Shown: one piece after another, positions 53,405 to 64,000 of the stretch
Layout of the letters: each line of letters opens with the position of its first letter
Numbering within the stretch: the first letter of the stretch is position 1
Assembly: GCF_964355755.1 (NCBI RefSeq)
Contig: NC_092678.1
Span: 12,060,922-12,124,921, forward strand
Direction: 5' to 3'
From: Antedon mediterranea
Taxonomy: Eukaryota; Echinodermata; Crinoidea; Comatulida; Antedonidae
Length of the DNA: 64,000 bases
Notes under the pieces: model-generated
Seen by the model: only the letters and a program-made list of their open reading frames with translations
Told to the model about the DNA's origin: nothing
The model's database searches: none
Translations under genes and position numbers: made by a program

Positions 53405-55513
53405 AATCTTGATTTTTATTTTTTATTCAATTTATTCAATATATCGTAATCGCAGCACAAGGCTAAATTAAACAATATTAACACGATAATGTACTAATCA
53501 AAAAGACAAAAAATCTATAAGACTAAAAATATAAAAATATAAAGGTACAAAAAAATATACAAAATAGAAAATTTACCAAAAAAAGCACTCCTGCACGCGA
53601 GGAGAGATGACGACCAATAAGACAAGAATCATTTGTCAGAACAAGAATTAATAGGAAACCACTCTTTGAAGGAATTGGAACGGACACATCGATGTGCAAA
53701 TTCTTTACATAATTTAATTCTTCTCGTATCAAGCGTCTGAAGATTAGTACTTTTAAGGGCGTTAAGATATGTTTCGTACTTAGGTCCCAATATAAACCGA
53801 AGCGCTCTTTTTGAATTTGCTCAATCATGAGAGACTGTTTTATAGTTAATACAACTATGCCACGCAAGCATAATCTACGGCTACTATAAGAAATCATATT
53901 TCTAACAAGAGTATCCCATCTTAAATTTGCTTGAATAGGGATACCGAGAATTTTTATTTCATGCACAAAATCCAGCACTTTACCACCTATAACTAAGTTT
54001 GGAGGATCGGGAGGGTGTTTTTCAAAACAAACTTGCAAGGCTTTACATTTTGATGGATTGAGTAGCCCAATTGTCTAGATCACAAACGTCAGAATCAACA
54101 GAGGTGGGATCGCTAGCACAACGGACCTCAACAAGGCTAACATTGTTAACATACTTAAATTTAGATGATTGGGCGTTTACGGCAGCATCGTTAATTATAA
54201 TGTTAAAAATAATTGGTCCAAGCTTAGTGCCCTGAGGGACGCCACAAGAGAGCCGCGCGTTACCCATTCAGAGAGTTCTGAATGGTAACGAACTCTTTGG
54301 CGTCCGTTGGAAAGAAAGTCAACTAACCAGGGTAATATTTCATTTCGAACACCAAGATCAAAAAGGTTTTGGATTGCAAGCGTATGATTGACGGAATCAA
54401 AAGCCTTGGTGAAGTCAGTCGCTACTAACGTACCGACTGTGTTTGGTTTGTCAGAGCCTTTATAAAGAGTATCCAACATCTCAACCAGACAGTGAGTTGT
54501 TGAAGATCCCTTAATTCCACCTAATTTATGATGATCAATTCGGGGGAAGATATCGTTACAGACTCATTTACAAAAAAACTCCTCACAGACTTTTGCTAGA
54601 ATCGACGTGAGGGATATAGGGCGAAGATTAGAAACAAAAGCAGCTTTCAATTTAGGGATAGGGGTAATAGTGGCGTCTTTCCACACTTAAGGAATGGAAC
54701 CTTGGGCAAGGGATGCATTAAGAATACTAGTAACAGGGATACTAAATTCGCATGCAAATTCTTTAATCAATTTTCTAGGAAGTCCATCGGGTCCTGGGCT
54801 TTTCTGGCATTAATTTTGGATAAGACTGTGAACATTTCCCAAATTTGAATCTGGTGGGGATGTATGGTTGGAAGGTAGGCTGGAAGCTTATGGCGTTCAA
54901 TTAGGCGGCAATTATGTGAGATTGAGGCAAAACTCTGATTGATTGCCTTAGAAATTTCAAAGTGGTCACTTTGGGGGACTCCAGGAACTGAAATGTTAGG
55001 ATGGGATTGCAATTTATTGCTCATAATTTGGATTCTTTTATGCCAATTGGATGGATCATTCTTTTTTAAATTTGAAAAGTGGTCTTGATAAAAGGATTTT
55101 TTGCTGATTATTGATAGAGAAAATGATTTTGTTTCTAAGGAAGCGCAACAGGTACGTTTTGTTTTGGCAGAAGGCTACTTGTCGCTTTTTAATGAGAATC
55201 TTAATTTCTGGGGTCATCCAAGGTTTGTCATTAGTATGCATTTTAGAAGTTTTTAGTGGAAAGTGTTAATAGCGCTATTGACTGTATGATAACATAAATC
55301 AGCCTTAGCTTGGGATGACTTAGCTTCTAGGACTTCAACCCAAGATTGGCCAGTTATCCACCTCCCAAATTTAAACATACGATGCTTAGGCATAGGTCTA
55401 ACAATACTTTTCCTAATACTACCAATTAATTTAAGGCCGCTCGGGGACCAAAAAACAGTATTATGGTCTCTATTACCAATTGGTGCACCATGCAACAACA
55501 GGTTTGAAGGCAA
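53405..55513 (-). mobile_element. Decayed CR1/jockey-like LINE on the minus strand
   Basis: The 3' tail reads TTGAATAAATTGAATAAAAA (minus strand) at about 53405-53440. Pieces of one polyprotein follow upstream in order but in several frames, from an endonuclease C-terminus/linker at 55513 to the RT thumb near 53560. The 5' end is not defined. The tail abuts the RPLP1 pseudogene, which lies about 50 bp further along the same strand. Confidence 0.75.
53523..55513 (-). pseudogene. LINE polyprotein remnants (endonuclease end to reverse transcriptase)
   Basis: Segments in minus-strand order are: NRDHNTVFWSPSG (endonuclease C-terminal GDHNxV-like block, 55253-55513), KPWMTPEIKILIKKRQVAF (55056-55241), FEISKAINQSFASI and KINARKAQDPMDFL (54767-55024), VATDFTKAFDSVNHTLAIQ (54195-54479), LSCGVPQGTKLGPIIFNIII and KYVNNVSLVEV (54043-54267), and PNLVIGGKVLDFVHEIKILG (53523-54038). 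The RT active site YADD is YVNN, so both catalytic Asp are lost. Stops and shifts separate every block. Confidence 0.8.
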
Positions 55514-56111
55514 TGGCAGTTAAATATTTAGTTTTATATTTAATTTTGATTTTACGTCACAACCTCAATAATGAACAAATGCAAATCCAAGGAAGGTTCC
55601 ACAACCCATTCTCAAAATTTTAGATCATGGTAACATGATTATTATTAGTCATATCATGGCCTTTTATTTTGTATTTGATCTTGAATTGAATACAAGCTGT
55701 ATTATTATTATTATTTTAATTTTTTAAATTCTAAATTTTAACTAGATTTGAACTATTACGAGACCCATCTTTTAATCAAATTTTTAACATGACCGACAGA
55801 CCGACCGACATAGTGAACTACAGAATTTATCAAGGGGTTATTATTTTTTAATTTTTCTATTTTTAATTTAGAAAGACGACACAAGTTTACCAAACAGTTA
55901 AAAAGATGATGGATTACTATTGTATAATGGATCAGTCCAGCTGCCACCAATACAATAATATAAACAGTAAGGACTATTTTTATGTAAATTAGATTATTAG
56001 CAATTCACTGGAAATGATTCATAATTAAGGTCACATTTTGTGTCCTGTTCAGGAATACAATATTAAATAAAACATCTTAAAATTATCATGTCAAAATTTT
56101 TTGAATTTGTA
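55514..56111. other. Gene-free spacer
   Basis: AT-rich; contains ACCGACAGACCGACCGAC near 55793. Nothing coding recognised. A 64-codon minus-strand frame (55756-55950) has no domain I can name. Confidence 0.45.
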
Positions 56112-56275
56112 CTTTTTAATTCATGATTACGTTCTTGTGTGTAGTACTGTAGCTGTACTATGACCTTCTACCAATTCATGATTATGTTCTTGAGTAGTAC
56201 TGTACTATGACCTTCTACCAATTCATGATTACGTTCTTGTGTAGTAGTAAGTAGTACTGTACTATGACCTTTTAC
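56112..56275. repeat. Three-copy tandem repeat of about 55 bp
   Basis: CAATTCATGATTACGTTCTT, AGTACTGTACTATGACC and TTCTACC recur three times with small length differences. Confidence 0.85.
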
Positions 56276-56444
56276 CATAAAAGTGAAATTAAATAAACAA
56301 AACAAACTGTTTTTATGACTTTGTGGTTAGCTGATTTCCTTGCTTGGCCTATCCCTGATCATAATATTTTATTTGATAACATTTTTCTTTACAAATTAAT
56401 AATGTGACTAATTTGTTTTAATGGTTTTATACAATAAATGACAC

Positions 56445-57240
56445 CTCTAGTTTGGGCTACAGTAGCAAACAGCAATACCATCGTATGACACCTCTAGTTT
56501 GGGCTACAGTAGCAAACAGCAATACCATCGTATGACACCTCTAGTTTGGGCTACAGTAGCAAACAGCAATACCATCGTATGACACCTCTAGTTTGGGCTA
56601 CAGTAGCAAACAGAAATACCATCGTATGACACCTCTAGTTTGGGCTACAGTAGCAAACAGCAATACCATCGTATGACACCTCTAGTTTGGGCTACAGTAG
56701 CAAACAGAAATACCATCGTATGACACCTCTAGTTTGGGCTGTAGCAAACAGCAATACCATCGTACGACACCTCTAGTTTGGGCTACAGTAGCAAACAGCA
56801 ATACCATCGTACGACACCTCTAGTTTGGGCTACAGTAGCAAACAGCAATACCATCGTACGACACCTCTAGTTTGGGCTACAGTAGCAAACAGCAATACCA
56901 TCGTATGACACCTCTAGTTTGGGCTACAGTAGCAAACAGCAATACCATCGTATGACACCTCTAGTTTGGGCTGTAGCAAACAGCAATACCATCGTATGAC
57001 ACCTCTAGTTTGGGTTACAGTAGCAAACAGCAATACCATCGTATGACACCTCTAGTTTGGGCTACAGTACCAAACAGCAATACCATCGTATGACACCTCT
57101 AGTTTGGGCTGTAGCAAACAGCAATACCATCGTATGACACCTCTAGTTTGGGCTACAGTAGCAAACAGAAATACCATCGTACGACACCTCTAGTTTGGGC
57201 TGTAGCAAACAGCAATACCATCGTATGACACCTCTAGTTT
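56445..57240. repeat. 48-bp minisatellite, left arm, about 17 copies
   Basis: The unit contains ACACCTCTAGTTTGGGCTAC, AGTAGCAAACAGCAATACC and ATCGTATG with a 48-bp period (TGACAC at 56485 and 56533). A 45-bp variant lacks ACA in GGGCTACAGTAGC, and CAG[C/A]AAT and GTA[T/C]G variants are mixed. The array is interrupted at 57240 by the 6.3-kb element and resumes at 63511. Confidence 0.97.
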
Positions 57241-58048
57241 TAGTCCAGTCAATCTATGACAAAAAAGGGCGTAACCCAAAACAAATTGCAATAGTTTCCA
57301 AACCTTTTTTATTTGATTCTATAAGCATCTGGGAAGATCATTTCCAAAATCTACCAAAATCGGTTCAGTGGAACATACTTTTTAAGGGGTTTTAAGGTCA
57401 TAGGGGTCAAATTACACATTTTTCTATTTTGAAAACTACTAGGCGTAGCATGTTAATTTTGGTGTCAAACTATTCAGAAGACCCATATTTATATGTACTC
57501 TAATGAAACCTTTTTACCAAAAATTACAGGAAAGCATGTTTTTGACCTTTGACCTATTTTATTGTATATTTTCGTATATTCGTATCTTAGTAACCAGTGG
57601 GCGTAGATGAGCGTTATTTGCGTCAAACTACTCAGAAGGTCAATGTTTATATTAGTTCTAATGGAAAAGATTCGTGTAAAATGACCGGAAGTCATTATTT
57701 TGACCTTTGACACATATTCATTATTTTAGATTTCTCAGTAACTACATTTTTTATATCTCAGTAACCACTAAGCACAACTTCGTCAATTTTGTGTCAAAAG
57801 ATTCAGAAGACTCATATTTATATTCACTATAGGCCTAATGAAATAGTTTTTAAAAAAATGGATAGAAACTATGTTTTTGACCTTTGACCTATTATACCAG
57901 TATATTTGTTTATATTTACTCTAATGAAAACAAATGCAAATGTACAATATAACCGAAAATCATTATTTTGACCGTTAACATTTTCTAGTCGTGTCATGAA
58001 TAAATCCCGGGTCTCGAGTATAACATTTTAAATTTGACCAAATAATAA

Positions 58049-58439
58049 GTGCGGCGATCTGACAGACGTTGGGCTGGAATATCAACTGATCTTGCCATAG
58101 AACAGTGTCTTATGCGTAGCATAAAAACAAGAGGAGGTCTAACAACAGGGCGAGGATTAACAGAAATTCAAAGACTTGTCTGGGTCCTTTCAACTCCAGT
58201 CTGTGCCAAGATCAATCATTCAATGCAAGAGTTCACTAACGTGTTGTATACTACCAGTGAACAACATAAAGAAACAACATATGCCAGAAAGATGAAGGAC
58301 CTCAGTGATGTACAAGACATATCAAGGTATCTGACACAGCGAAATCCATTCAATACAGACAGTACAAAATCACTGACAAACATTGCAACTGGAGTGACGG
58401 CACATATCAATGTAGACTGTGACAATGCCAAGCATGTAG
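58049..58439 (+). pseudogene. XPG-element protein, N-terminal remnant
   Basis: It opens with RRSDRRWAGISTDLAIEQCL then MRSIKTRGGLTTGRGLTEIQ and VLSTPVCAKINHSMQEFT, a block I recognise from a widespread unnamed multi-copy protein family of invertebrates that precedes the nuclease domain. The true N-terminus is missing: the left inverted repeat abuts this piece. The frame is cut at 58439 by a nested element and resumes at 60795 in the same frame (NAKHV|GQQIV). Confidence 0.65.
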
Positions 58440-60789
58440 CAGGCCCGTAGCCAGGGGGGTTTTTATAACCCCCCTTTACAGCGACCCCCCCCCCCCCTTA
58501 ACCGACTGCGAACCCCTATCCCCGACATCCACAATACCTCACCACACCCTCATCTCTGAAAATCCTCCAAATACGTGCCCCACAATACAAAAGGTTGTTT
58601 GTAAATTGAAAAATTTGTAAACTCGTTCGTGAATAACTCATACCTTATTGTTAAACAAATGAATTGGTTGCCGATTTTCACATGAAAAATAATACGAATT
58701 TTTGGTCCCAGGATGTAACATGATATTGACGCGAGCTTGGGCACGAACGAATCGTACAAAGAACACCGCTAGACAACCGCGTACCTATTGTTTCGATCAC
58801 TGGCAGTCAGCATGCATAAAGTATATAGCCTTCCGACGTACATCAAAAAATGGAACGCTGCGGTTACCTACAATATTTATGTGTGGCTATGAAGTATAGT
58901 GTATCATCATCATAGAGGATTATAGTGAATTTAATATATTACACTATAATATCTATGGTATCATGTACTGTAGTTTACATTAGGCCTATGGCATTCGATT
59001 ATTTTTTTCTAGACCACCAGCCGATACGTAGGCCTACTCAACTGTATCAATACCACCTATTTACATTGATATATTTAGTTTCCTCAACAAATTGCTGTAA
59101 ATAAATATAGATAGAGCTATCAGGGGCGGTCGCAGGACTATTTTAAGAGGGTTGCCCAAAGACTCCAGGGCTGTAGACACTGAGTATTTGAGCAAGCAAA
59201 TTGTTAAATGACACCCCTAGATGGCCGCAAATAGTACTCTCGCACGTAAATTTATGATAATTTTTTTTTCGTTCAATGCAAACGTCACGGGGAAGTCTCC
59301 GATTAAGGTACTTTTGGTACGGTAATACATTCTAATAACTGTACTCAATTAATGTAAATTAATTATCAATTAATAATTTTAAAAAGTTGTACAAAAAATA
59401 TGAAGCAGTTGCTATAAATATATTGAGCAAAAGGTTAAATTGTATAATTTGGAATTTTAATTCATTTAAAAATGCTAAATAAAGTCAGATGTTAAAACCA
59501 CATTTTCCAAAAATTCATTTTCATTTATCCACTATAAACTTTACAAAAGTGTTGTTTTAAACCACACTCCAAATAAAACAAAGAAAATAATGATAGGAAA
59601 TTTGCAGAAAGAAGCAAACTTTGCTCTGTTACCGGTATAACACGGTTCAAATTTTGGAACGTCTATAAATTACTAAGGAAATTCGGCCTATTTACGACGA
59701 ACGTACGGAAATGAAGATAAATAGGGTACTACAGGCATCGGAAATACAACACTATACGCACAATTATGATTTGGCCTAAAAATTGGCCTTAGATTATGGA
59801 AAACCCCCGGCAAAACGCAATAATTATGGACAAATCGATTATTAGCCTTGGCAATATGCCTAATATTTAAAAGGAATGAATATAGGCTATATTTCGTTTG
59901 TCGATGAATTTTTTAAATCATGTGTGAATGATTGATCCATTAGAGGTAATCTGTGATGGTTCTAGTAACACTGCTATGCGTACGTAATTTGTGAATAACG
60001 TAGTAGTATGCTACATACACGAGCCTAGATAGGGAGGATCTGTACTGTCGTTCATTGCGAGAGGAGGGGGAAGTCCGGTAATGTGTCATGAAAAATGTAA
60101 CAAGCCAGAGATGAAATAAAATTACTAACATTTAGCTGATTGTCGTTGTTTTAGTCGTCGTCAGAAGTTTATCGACCGACATCTATTTCTCATGTGTAAA
60201 GTAGAGCGTTTCTTTGATTGAATAATTTTTTTTGTATTATAACACAAGTTCATTTTGGATTTTCAGTAAATTACCAATGGTTTATTCAAATTCAAACTGT
60301 AACTAATCCCTCACTATTCAATCAAAATGTTATTATACTACTATATTGTTGAAAAATGGATTGCGTGACATGAAAATAGATTGATAGTAAAATGTAATAA
60401 AGACACGTTCTTGTCTGGTTATTAGGTATGCATGCTCTGATAAAGCAGAGGATTATTTTTGTAGCGTTCCATTTAAAATAGATTTTATTACAAAGAAATA
60501 TTTTGGTTGTGAAGGTCGTTTTAACAATTAGGCTAATATCAAAACATTCAACAATGATAAAATGCCCTGCAACTCTGTAACTACTTTATGACTAAGCCTA
60601 TCAAGTTCCGTGTCCGGATGGTATACGATGAAATGGAACTCAATTTCAATTTAGTGGCAGAAACAACATTTAGTATGAAATTAATTAAGGCTGTTGCCCG
60701 GGCCACAAGGGAAACACAGTGACAGTGGGACAGTGACCCAAATACTTAGTGTCCGAACCCCCCCTTGACAGATCCTGGCTACGGCCCTG
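58440..60789. mobile_element. Nested 2.35-kb element with 5-bp target duplication
   Basis: The ends CAGGCCCGTAGCCAGG and CCTGGCTACGGCCCTG are inverted repeats with one mismatch. TGTAG flanks both sides (58435-58439 and 60790-60794). Removing the element and one TGTAG restores the host protein frame. The interior shows poly(G)/poly(C) runs near 58455-58500 and AT-rich DNA, without a recognisable transposase. CAGG ends with a 5-bp duplication would fit a hAT5-like element; not certain. Confidence 0.88.
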
Positions 60790-60794
60790 TGTAG

Positions 60795-61166
60795 GTCAAC
60801 AAATTGTGCAATCAATGACAAACCAAAAGGTCGCCGACTACACATTTCGGAAAAAGAGCCAATCCATTACAATGAACTCTAAAAGCGCATTGAAGATAAA
60901 AGATGATGTGGTCAATGTAGATCCTTTACTTCTATTTCAACGACTTGTAACTGCCGGCACAAGATGCGATAATGTATCAGATATATTTAGATTGTTTGAA
61001 TCACCAGATATGATGAGGTCTGCAAATAAAGCTAGTTTAGCTGATAGTTTGTGGTCAACAGCAATCGAGGTTGCTCCAGAACCTCCTGATCAAATTCAGT
61101 ACGTCTTAGATGGAGGAGCACTACTTCATAAAATTCCATGGACAAGAGGGGCTTCAGGGGTGACAT
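60795..61166 (+). pseudogene. XPG-element protein, middle part
   Basis: The frame continues GQQIVQSMTNQKVADYTFRK, then VDPLLLFQRLVTAGTRCDNV, RSANKASLADSLW and DGGALLHKIPWTRG, a linker conserved in the family just before the nuclease core. A one-base shift near 61147 leads into the next frame. The Met at 60749 lies in the nested element and is not a real start. Confidence 0.7.
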
Positions 61167-61815
61167 TATGAGAGTATACACTAAATATGTTTCTCACAAA
61201 TATGGAAAACCCATTGTTGTTTTTGATGGGTACGATAACTCACTAAGTACAAAAGACTGTACACATACAAGGAGAAGTGGTGGTGGTGGTGTAGCTGTAC
61301 ACTTTGACAAATCTATGACCTTACAAACCAAAAAAGAAGAATTTCTGTCAAACGTTCAAAACAAACAAAGATTCATTAAGATTTTGGGAAATAGTCTTGA
61401 AAAAGAAGGTTGTACTGTTCACCACGCAGAAGCTGACGCTGACTATCTTGTGTCGAAGATGGCTCTGTCATGTGCAGAACAAATAGGCACGGTTGTCATC
61501 GCAGATGATACAGATATCCTGGTCCTCCTTATCCACCATGGTGGTCACACCAAACATAATGTATGGTTCAAGCCAAACCAAAGGAAAGAAACTAAAAAGG
61601 TGCAACGATGTTGGAACATTGCGGCAACAAGACTTGACCTTGGCAGTGATGTTTGTAAATATATCCTATTTTGTCACGCGTTCCTTGGATGTGACACGAC
61701 ATCGCGATTTTTTGGTATTGGGAAAATCAAAGCAGTAACTAAAGTAAGAAGTGACTGTTTCTTTTCTGAACAAGCCAAAGTGTTTATGACTTGTATAGGC
61801 AAACAGACAGGAGGT
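61147..61815 (+). pseudogene. XPG/FEN1-like nuclease domain
   Basis: About 220 codons carry FEN/XPG landmarks in order. VVFDGYDNSLSTKD matches FEN1 'YVFDGKPPxxK'. HHAEADADYLVSKMA matches 'EAEAQCAxL', with acidic pairs kept. VVIADDTDILVLL matches 'xxxEDMDCL'. FCHAFLGCDTTSRFFGIGKI matches 'ILLGCDYxxxxxGIGxxxA' with the following H3TH glycine pattern. In known family members these Asp/Glu bind two metal ions and cut DNA flaps. All predicted ligands are present in this piece, although the gene is broken on both sides. Confidence 0.75.
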
Positions 61816-62290
61816 AATTGCAGCGGGTAATAACGCCATTTTGTCTTTGTATGGTAGCAGCGATAATGAAAACCTAGATGAATTGAGGTTTCGTAAATTT
61901 CATGAAAAAACTACATGCAGTACTAAAGCAGTTCATCCACGTTCTTTACCCCCAACGGCATCAGCGGCAAAGTATCATAGTCCAAGGGTGTACCAACAAG
62001 TTCAAGTTTGGCTTGGAAATGAAGAAAATGTACCTCCAGATAAATATGGATGGAAGATCAGCCAAGGCAGAATGATACCATATTTGACGGACAACCCCGC
62101 AGCACCACAATCGCTCCTACAAATCATAAGATGCAAATGCAAAACAGGCTGCTATAATATGAAATGCAGCTGTAGGAACAATGGATTAGATTGCTCCATG
62201 GCATGTAGTGAGTGTCGAGGTGTATGCGCAAACATTTCAATAGATGATAATGAATATACCGATTCTGAAGATTCAACAATGGGTTTGTAA
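61812..62290 (+). pseudogene. XPG-element protein, C-terminus with CXC-type Cys-rich domain
   Basis: After a one-base shift near 61812 the frame reads EVIAAGNNAILSLYGSSDNE then VYQQVQVWLGNEENVPPDKY, PAAPQSLLQIIRCKC and the Cys-rich block KTGCYNMKCSCRNNGLDCSM followed by ACSECRGVC. The spacing C-x-C-x3-C-x4-C-x-C-x6-C-x3-C-x2-C resembles the tesmin/TSO1 CXC DNA-binding motif. It ends at a TAA at 62288-62290 just before the right inverted repeat. Confidence 0.7.
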
Positions 62291-63510
62291 AATCAGACAA
62301 TTGGTAAATATTCTCAACCAGGCCTATTTGGATATTTTTCTGTTTTGTGTGTTTTTAGAGTAAATATAAACAGAATAATGAATAGTTAAATGTTATCTTG
62401 GGTGCTGATCTATGAAGAAATATAACACCAATATATTGCCCCAATTACTAAACGTTTTCTGGATAGACATCAAAGGTCAAAATAATTACTTTCACATTGA
62501 CTATATACACAGACATTTTTTATTAGAGTGGATATCCTTCTGAGTTGTTTGACACAAAAAATGCTCATCTAAACCCATAGTTCACAAAGATACAAATATA
62601 TAAATATAATAGTTGAAAGCTTCCGGTCATTTTCTGTAAAAATAGTTTCATTAGAGTAAATAAATATGGTTCTTCTGAATTGTTTAACACAAAAGTTACG
62701 CTTATTGGTCACCGAGATACAAAAAATAAATTTAGTGAGATATGAAATAAAGAATATATGTTAACGGTCAAAACGATGACTTTTTCATTAGAGTGAATAT
62801 AAACATAGACCTTTTGAATATTTTGACACAAAAAATGCTCATCTACGCCCATTGGTTACAAAGATATGAATATACCAATATAATAGGTCAAAGGTCAAAA
62901 GAGTAGTTTCCGGTCATTTTTTTGTAAAAAGTTTTATTAGAGTGAATATAAATAAGGGTCTTCTGAATTGATTAACACAAAAATTACGAAGTTACGACTA
63001 TTGGTCACCGAGATACAAAAAATTTAATTAGTGAAATAATATAAAATAATGAATATATGTCAAAGGTCAAAATGATGTCGTCTGGTCATAATACACAAAA
63101 CGTTTTCATTAGAGTGAATATAAACATAGACCTTCTGGGTATTTTGACACCAAAAACGCTTGTTTACGCCCAGTGGTTACCGAGATATGAATATGCCAAA
63201 ATAATAGGTCAAAGGTCAAAAACATGGATTCTGGTCATTTTTGATAAAAAACTTTCATTAGAGTGAATATAAATATGGGTCTTCTGAATTGTTTGACACC
63301 AAAATTACCAAGTTCGGCCAAGCGGTTCCGAGATATACAAATATATAATTTGACCCTCATGACCTCTTGACCCCTTAAAAAAGTATGTTCCACTGAACCG
63401 ATTTTGGTAGATTTTGGAAATGTTTCTTCCAGGAACATATAGAATCAAATAAAAAAGGTTCGGAAACTATTGCAATTTGTTTTGGGTCTATCGGTAGATT
63501 GACTGGACTA

Positions 63511-64000
63511 TTTGGGCTACAGTAGCAAACAGCAATACCATCGTATGACACCTCTAGTTTGGGCTACAGTAGCAAACAGAAATACCATCGTATGACACCT
63601 CTAGTTTGGGCTGTAGCAAACAGCAATACCATCGTACGACACCTCTAGTTTGGGCTACAGTAGCAAACAGCAATACCATCGTATGACACCTCTAGTTTGG
63701 GCTGTAGCAAACAGCAATACCATCGTATGACACCTCTAGTTTGGGCTACAGTAGCAAACAGCAATACCATCGTATGACACCTCTAGTTTGGGCTACAGTA
63801 CCAAACAGCAATACCATCGTATGACACCTCTAGTTTGGGCTGTAGCAAACAGCAATACCATCGTATGACACCTCTAGTTTGGGCTACAGTAGCAAACAGA
63901 AATACCATCGTACGACACCTCTAGTTTGGGCTGTAGCAAACAGCAATACCATCGTATGACACCTCTAGTTTGGGCTACAGTAGCAAACAGCAATACCATC
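63511..64000. repeat. 48-bp minisatellite, right arm, runs off the window
   Basis: Same unit and variants as 56445-57240, starting with TTTGGGCTACAGTAGC directly after the transposon end and continuing to base 64000. Confidence 0.97.

Larger units (their letters stand above)
57241..63510 (+). mobile_element. 6.3-kb foldback-type DNA transposon carrying XPG/FEN-like nuclease remains (Academ-like?)
   Basis: The left end TAGTCCAGTCAATCTA and the right end TAGATTGACTGGACTA are perfect inverses. The inverted similarity continues for several hundred bases (for example AAACAAATTGCAATAGTTTC and AAATCTACCAAAATCGGTTC near both ends). TTT flanks both sides (57238-57240 and 63511-63513), fitting a 3-bp target duplication. 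The inner parts of the ends carry tandem units of about 130-170 bp with AGGTCAAAGGTCAAAA and CATTAGAGTGAATATAAA. The plus-strand interior is coding. A 3-bp duplication plus an XPG-type nuclease recalls the Academ superfamily, as I remember it; this is inference. Confidence 0.8.

Noticed and set aside
55756-55950. 64-codon minus-strand frame
   Set aside because: No domain and no continuity with the adjacent LINE; its GRSVGH-like end looks like repetitive DNA.
60749-60794. Start codon for the XPG-element protein
   Set aside because: This Met lies in the right end of the nested element; the true frame comes from 58439 after excision of the insertion.

Overview
This is a 64 kb window of an AT-rich, intron-rich animal genome packed with transposable elements and minisatellites. 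It contains one multi-exon host gene, many dead mobile elements, and three tRNA-like genes with Pol III terminators. The mix of elements (CR1/Rex-like LINEs, hAT, piggyBac, pogo/Tigger, an XPG-nuclease foldback element) and the frequent palindrome TAGGCCTA suggest a marine invertebrate deuterostome such as an echinoderm. That placement is inference, not proof.

Layout. 1-4.8 kb: non-coding. 4.8-7.7 kb: a mosaic of two broken, transposon-associated protein families. 8.8-9.5 kb: a pogo/Tigger-type MITE. 10.1-14.9 kb: an intron-containing hAT element with recognisable ends and a broken transposase. 15.1-16.0 kb: a short inverted-repeat element with an intact 138-codon ORF. 17.1-20.3 kb: two tRNA-Val(AAC)-like genes, a 1.56 kb inverted-repeat element, and a tRNA-like gene with anticodon ATC. 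20.8-24.9 kb: decayed LINEs and two copies of a MITE-like repeat. 25.4-26.5 kb: a large 38-bp minisatellite.

28.7-50.5 kb, minus strand: 16 exons of one gene (about 1,021 codons plus an unseen N-terminus). All junctions are GT/AG and keep phase. It is clearly related to plasma-membrane Ca2+-ATPases (PMCA/ATP2B), yet the phosphorylated Asp, the TGES loop, most of the TGDGxNDxP hinge, the PEGLP Glu and the M6 Asn/Asp Ca2+ ligands are all replaced. The reading frame is nevertheless clean. This looks like a catalytically dead P-type ATPase (pseudo-pump) kept as a protein, and it is the main finding of the window. Its introns hold a nearly intact LINE with a 2A-like motif (inserted in a 19-bp minisatellite), a second LINE, a piggyBac MITE, a tRNA-derived SINE whose B-box module has been amplified, and several minisatellites.

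50.5-57.2 kb: a decayed LINE beside a retro-pseudogene of ribosomal protein P1, then a 48-bp minisatellite. 57.2-63.5 kb: a 6.3 kb element inserted in that minisatellite, with long foldback-like inverted repeats. It carries the remains of a protein with an XPG/FEN1-like nuclease domain and a CXC-type Cys-rich tail, and is itself split by a 2.35 kb element with a clean 5-bp target duplication. The 48-bp minisatellite resumes to the window end.
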